Source of the DNA: Chitinophagaceae bacterium
GTDB lineage: Bacteria > Bacteroidota > Bacteroidia > Chitinophagales > Chitinophagaceae
NCBI GenBank assembly: GCA_023957755.1
Contig: JAMLGT010000004.1
Span: 1 to 64,000 of the forward strand
Length of the DNA stretch: 64,000 nucleotides
Direction: 5' to 3'
Program-made: the position numbers and the translations under genes
Notes under the pieces: model-generated
What the model saw: only the letters and a program-made list of their open reading frames with translations
Databases searched by the model: none
Told to the model about the DNA's origin: nothing
Shown here: piece after piece, positions 61,750 through 64,000 of the stretch
How positions within the stretch are numbered: the first letter of the stretch is position 1
How the letters are laid out: each line of letters opens with the position of its first letter

Positions 61750-64000
61750 ATGCACAGACTCATACTAACTGCTTTCTTCATTTTTACCACTTTCAGCCTG
61801 AGTGCACAGTCGGCTCAGAAGGAGGCGAAAACACCTGCACCGATGACATGGCACGATGTGTCGTCGTGGAGATTTTTCTCGCCGTTTAATGTGCAATTCT
61901 CGGCAGATGGGAATTGGGTAGCGTATGCACTTGTAAAGACAGAGGGTGATGGAGAAATTATTTTGAAAAATATCAAAACTGATTCTACCAGAAGATATGC
62001 AATAGGGGGAAGTACAGCCCCTTCTATGCAGTTCGCTGAGAATGGCAAGTGGTTTGTGTTTAAAGAATATCCAAAGTACAAAGAGGCAAAGGCCGCAGCC
62101 AAATCACCGGGTAAACAGTTGTTTGAAAAATTGCACCTGATTGACCTTTCGAATTTTAAGCAGACAGACTTTGACAAGGCTGGCAGATTTAGTTTTAATG
62201 GAAAGGCAGAGACCTGTCTTGGTATTGTGCTCACTGCGGAAAGGCCTGGCGGAGGTGCCCAGGCAACTGCCGGTACCAATCTGTTGTTGTATGAACTGGA
62301 TAATGGAAAGAAACTGAGCATCTCAAAGATTGGTGAATTTGATTTCAACAAAAAGGGTGATGTACTTGCTTATACAATTCAGGGAGCCAACCCTATTGAG
62401 AACGGACTTTTCACCATGACCCTTTCCGATAAAAAAATTACCGTGCTCGATAATGATACAGCTACCTATAAAGCCTTGCGGTGGACAGATGATAAGGAAG
62501 CACTTGCTGTATTGAAGATGACAAAAGATAAGAATTATAAGGACGATAAGGGAAGGGTACTTGGAGTAAAGTATCAGGGAGGCGCCCCGGTGATTTACAG
62601 TTATAATCCTGAAACGGATTCGCTCAATTTTCCTAAGGGAATGACCATAAGCCCTAATAGTGTGCCTTATTGGTCTGACAACCTCACTACACTTTTCTTC
62701 GGCATTAATCCATTAGAACCTGTAAAAAAGGAAGCACCGCAGACAGAATCTAAGAACGACACTTCAAGAGAGGCCTCTATCACCAAATTGAATAAAATAA
62801 AGGCAGATACAAGTATTCACACATTAGAAGATTTAAAGAAGGCGCTTGCCAGGTCTGAAGAAACTACTGCTAAAAAACCTTCAAAGAATGAAGCAGATAA
62901 GCCGGATATGGTGATTTGGAACTGGCAGGATAAGCGTTTGCAGAGTGTGCAGCAGGTGAGAGAACGAATGGATAAGAACTATTCTTTCAGCGCGATGTAT
63001 AATGTGGAAACAGGGAAGTTTCACCGACTCAATGACAGTTCTATGATGTCAGTCAATATATTTCCAAAGCAGTTATACGCTCTGGGCACTTCAGACAATG
63101 ATTATTTATTAGATGAAAGTCTCGACGGACAGAAGTATGCTGACTTATACATCATCAATCTCAATACAGGGGAGAAATCTTTATTTAAGGAAAAATTTTA
63201 TGCAACTCCTTTCACTCTGAGACCTTCACCTTCTCCTGATGGAAAGAAAATGGTGTATGGGTACGATGGTAACTATTACGTGTATGACCTGGTAACGCAA
63301 AAGGAACAGGATGTAACTACAAAAGTTCCGACGTCATTTATTAATACTGAGGATGATCATAATGTTACAAAACCTCTTACTCCTGTGATAGGGTGGAGTA
63401 GTGATAGTAAATATATCCTTATTACAGATCTGTGGGATATCTGGCAGGTGAATGCAGATGGCTCAGGTGGTATCAATCTGACTCAGAATGGAGCTGCAGA
63501 TAAGTTAAAGTATCAAAGGAGATACAATGTGTATCCTGATGATAAGGGCATAGACTTGCAGAAGCCTCAGTTCTTTAGTGTGTATGGAGAGTGGACTAAG
63601 AAGGGAGGAGTAGTAAGGCTGAATCCTGCAAAGAACGGTTTGAAACCGGGAGTGGTAAGATTACTTTGGGACGATGCTGCTTTTAGTGTATTTAATAAGC
63701 CGAAGCATAGTGATAGTTATTATTTCACAAAAGAAGATTTTAATAAGTCACCTGAATTTTATGTGGCAGACCAGAAATTTTCAGGTATAAAGCAGGTTAC
63801 TCAAAACACGCCGGATGCAGATAAATACACTTTTAGTGCCGGTACACGACTGGTTAATTATGTAACCGATAAAGGAGACTCGCTACAGGGAGTTATCTAT
63901 TTGCCCGCCGGATATCAGGAAGGGAAAAAGTATCCTACTATTGTGTATTACTACGAGAAGACCTCAGACAGGATGCACTACTATGTGAATCCTTCTTTCC
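61750..64000 (+). CDS. S9 family peptidase (prolyl oligopeptidase-like), 3' end cut by the window
   Basis: The first 750 codons of a secreted peptidase, open to the end of the window. The signal peptide MHRLILTAFFIFTTFSLSAQ is followed by a beta-propeller of WD-like strands (e.g. NVQFSADGNWVAYAL, GWSSDSKYILI) and the beginning of the alpha/beta hydrolase domain (GVIYLPAGYQEGKKYPTIVYYYE in parts). The serine catalytic triad would lie beyond the edge, so activity cannot be checked. A low-complexity Lys/Glu/Ala-rich insert (about 325-380) interrupts the propeller. The full family member is expected near 900-950 aa. Confidence 0.85.
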   Translation, partial: MHRLILTAFFIFTTFSLSAQSAQKEAKTPAPMTWHDVSSWRFFSPFNVQFSADGNWVAYALVKTEGDGEIILKNIKTDSTRRYAIGGSTAPSMQFAENGKWFVFKEYPKYKEAKAAAKSPGKQLFEKLHLIDLSNFKQTDFDKAGRFSFNGKAETCLGIVLTAERPGGGAQATAGTNLLLYELDNGKKLSISKIGEFDFNKKGDVLAYTIQGANPIENGLFTMTLSDKKITVLDNDTATYKALRWTDDKEALAVLKMTKDKNYKDDKGRVLGVKYQGGAPVIYSYNPETDSLNFPKGMTISPNSVPYWSDNLTTLFFGINPLEPVKKEAPQTESKNDTSREASITKLNKIKADTSIHTLEDLKKALARSEETTAKKPSKNEADKPDMVIWNWQDKRLQSVQQVRERMDKNYSFSAMYNVETGKFHRLNDSSMMSVNIFPKQLYALGTSDNDYLLDESLDGQKYADLYIINLNTGEKSLFKEKFYATPFTLRPSPSPDGKKMVYGYDGNYYVYDLVTQKEQDVTTKVPTSFINTEDDHNVTKPLTPVIGWSSDSKYILITDLWDIWQVNADGSGGINLTQNGAADKLKYQRRYNVYPDDKGIDLQKPQFFSVYGEWTKKGGVVRLNPAKNGLKPGVVRLLWDDAAFSVFNKPKHSDSYYFTKEDFNKSPEFYVADQKFSGIKQVTQNTPDADKYTFSAGTRLVNYVTDKGDSLQGVIYLPAGYQEGKKYPTIVYYYEKTSDRMHYYVNPSF

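Noticed and set aside
1-64000. CRISPR arrays, insertion sequences, integrases and rRNA genes
   Set aside because: I looked for repeat-spacer arrays, transposase motifs, terminal inverted repeats and rRNA-like stretches and saw none.

Overview
The window looks like chromosomal DNA of a Bacteroidota bacterium, probably of the Chitinophagales/Chitinophagaceae type; this is inference from gene content and signals, not a database match. The support is repeated Bacteroidota-type promoter boxes (TAnnTTTG at -7, sometimes TTTG at -33 with a 19-nt spacer), few convincing Shine-Dalgarno sequences, a TTG-started PASTA transpeptidase, an FtsZ with a long acidic linker, and families such as the 350-aa dipeptide epimerase and two-CBM20 MalQ. 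Gene density is high, most gaps are short, and I see no insertion sequence, prophage, CRISPR array or rRNA. One tRNA (Ser, CGA) lies at the left end.

Left third (1-26.9 kb): mixed-strand housekeeping and metabolic genes. These include the phenylacetate enzyme PaaZ with a divergent crotonase, adenylate kinase, an MlaE-MlaF-MlaD lipid-transport operon followed by a MATE exporter, an orphan OppC-type permease, a PyrR-like phosphoribosyltransferase, a phosphohexomutase, a stand-alone F1 alpha subunit gene (atpA), MsrA with an NlpC/P60 lipoprotein, dihydrolipoamide dehydrogenase, a glutamine-amidotransferase-like plus ATP-grasp-like pair downstream of queG, glycogen branching enzyme with a TPR protein, a PlsC acyltransferase, YqgE/AlgH and an orphan histidine kinase.

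Centre (26.9-43.7 kb): a complete one-strand division and cell-wall (dcw) cluster, mraZ-rsmH-ftsL-ftsI-murE-mraY-murD-ftsW-murG-murC-ftsQ-ftsA-ftsZ, ending at a terminator. murF and ddl are absent. The gap before mraZ holds a cluster of DnaA-box-like sequences, then three 10-bp-phased repeats that match the published MraZ operator motif AAAGTG[T/G].

Right third (43.7-64 kb): an Lrp/AsnC regulator, a secreted hypothetical, SDR and LOG enzymes, a sodium:solute symporter run with an O-methyltransferase, a glucosaminidase-LysM protein, Hpt and a lactonase-type beta-propeller, then MalQ with a dipeptide epimerase, a small membrane protein, dnaK (with a -24/-12 sigma54-like site), a GtrA protein, a beta-barrel protein, a CPA2 antiporter and a truncated S9 peptidase at the right edge.

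The most interesting items are the regulatory/origin-like region before mraZ, the amidotransferase/ATP-grasp pair (the best candidate for an uncharacterised biosynthetic system), the sigma54-like site before dnaK, the lone atpA, and several genes with a -7 box so close to the start codon that their mRNAs should be leaderless or nearly so.
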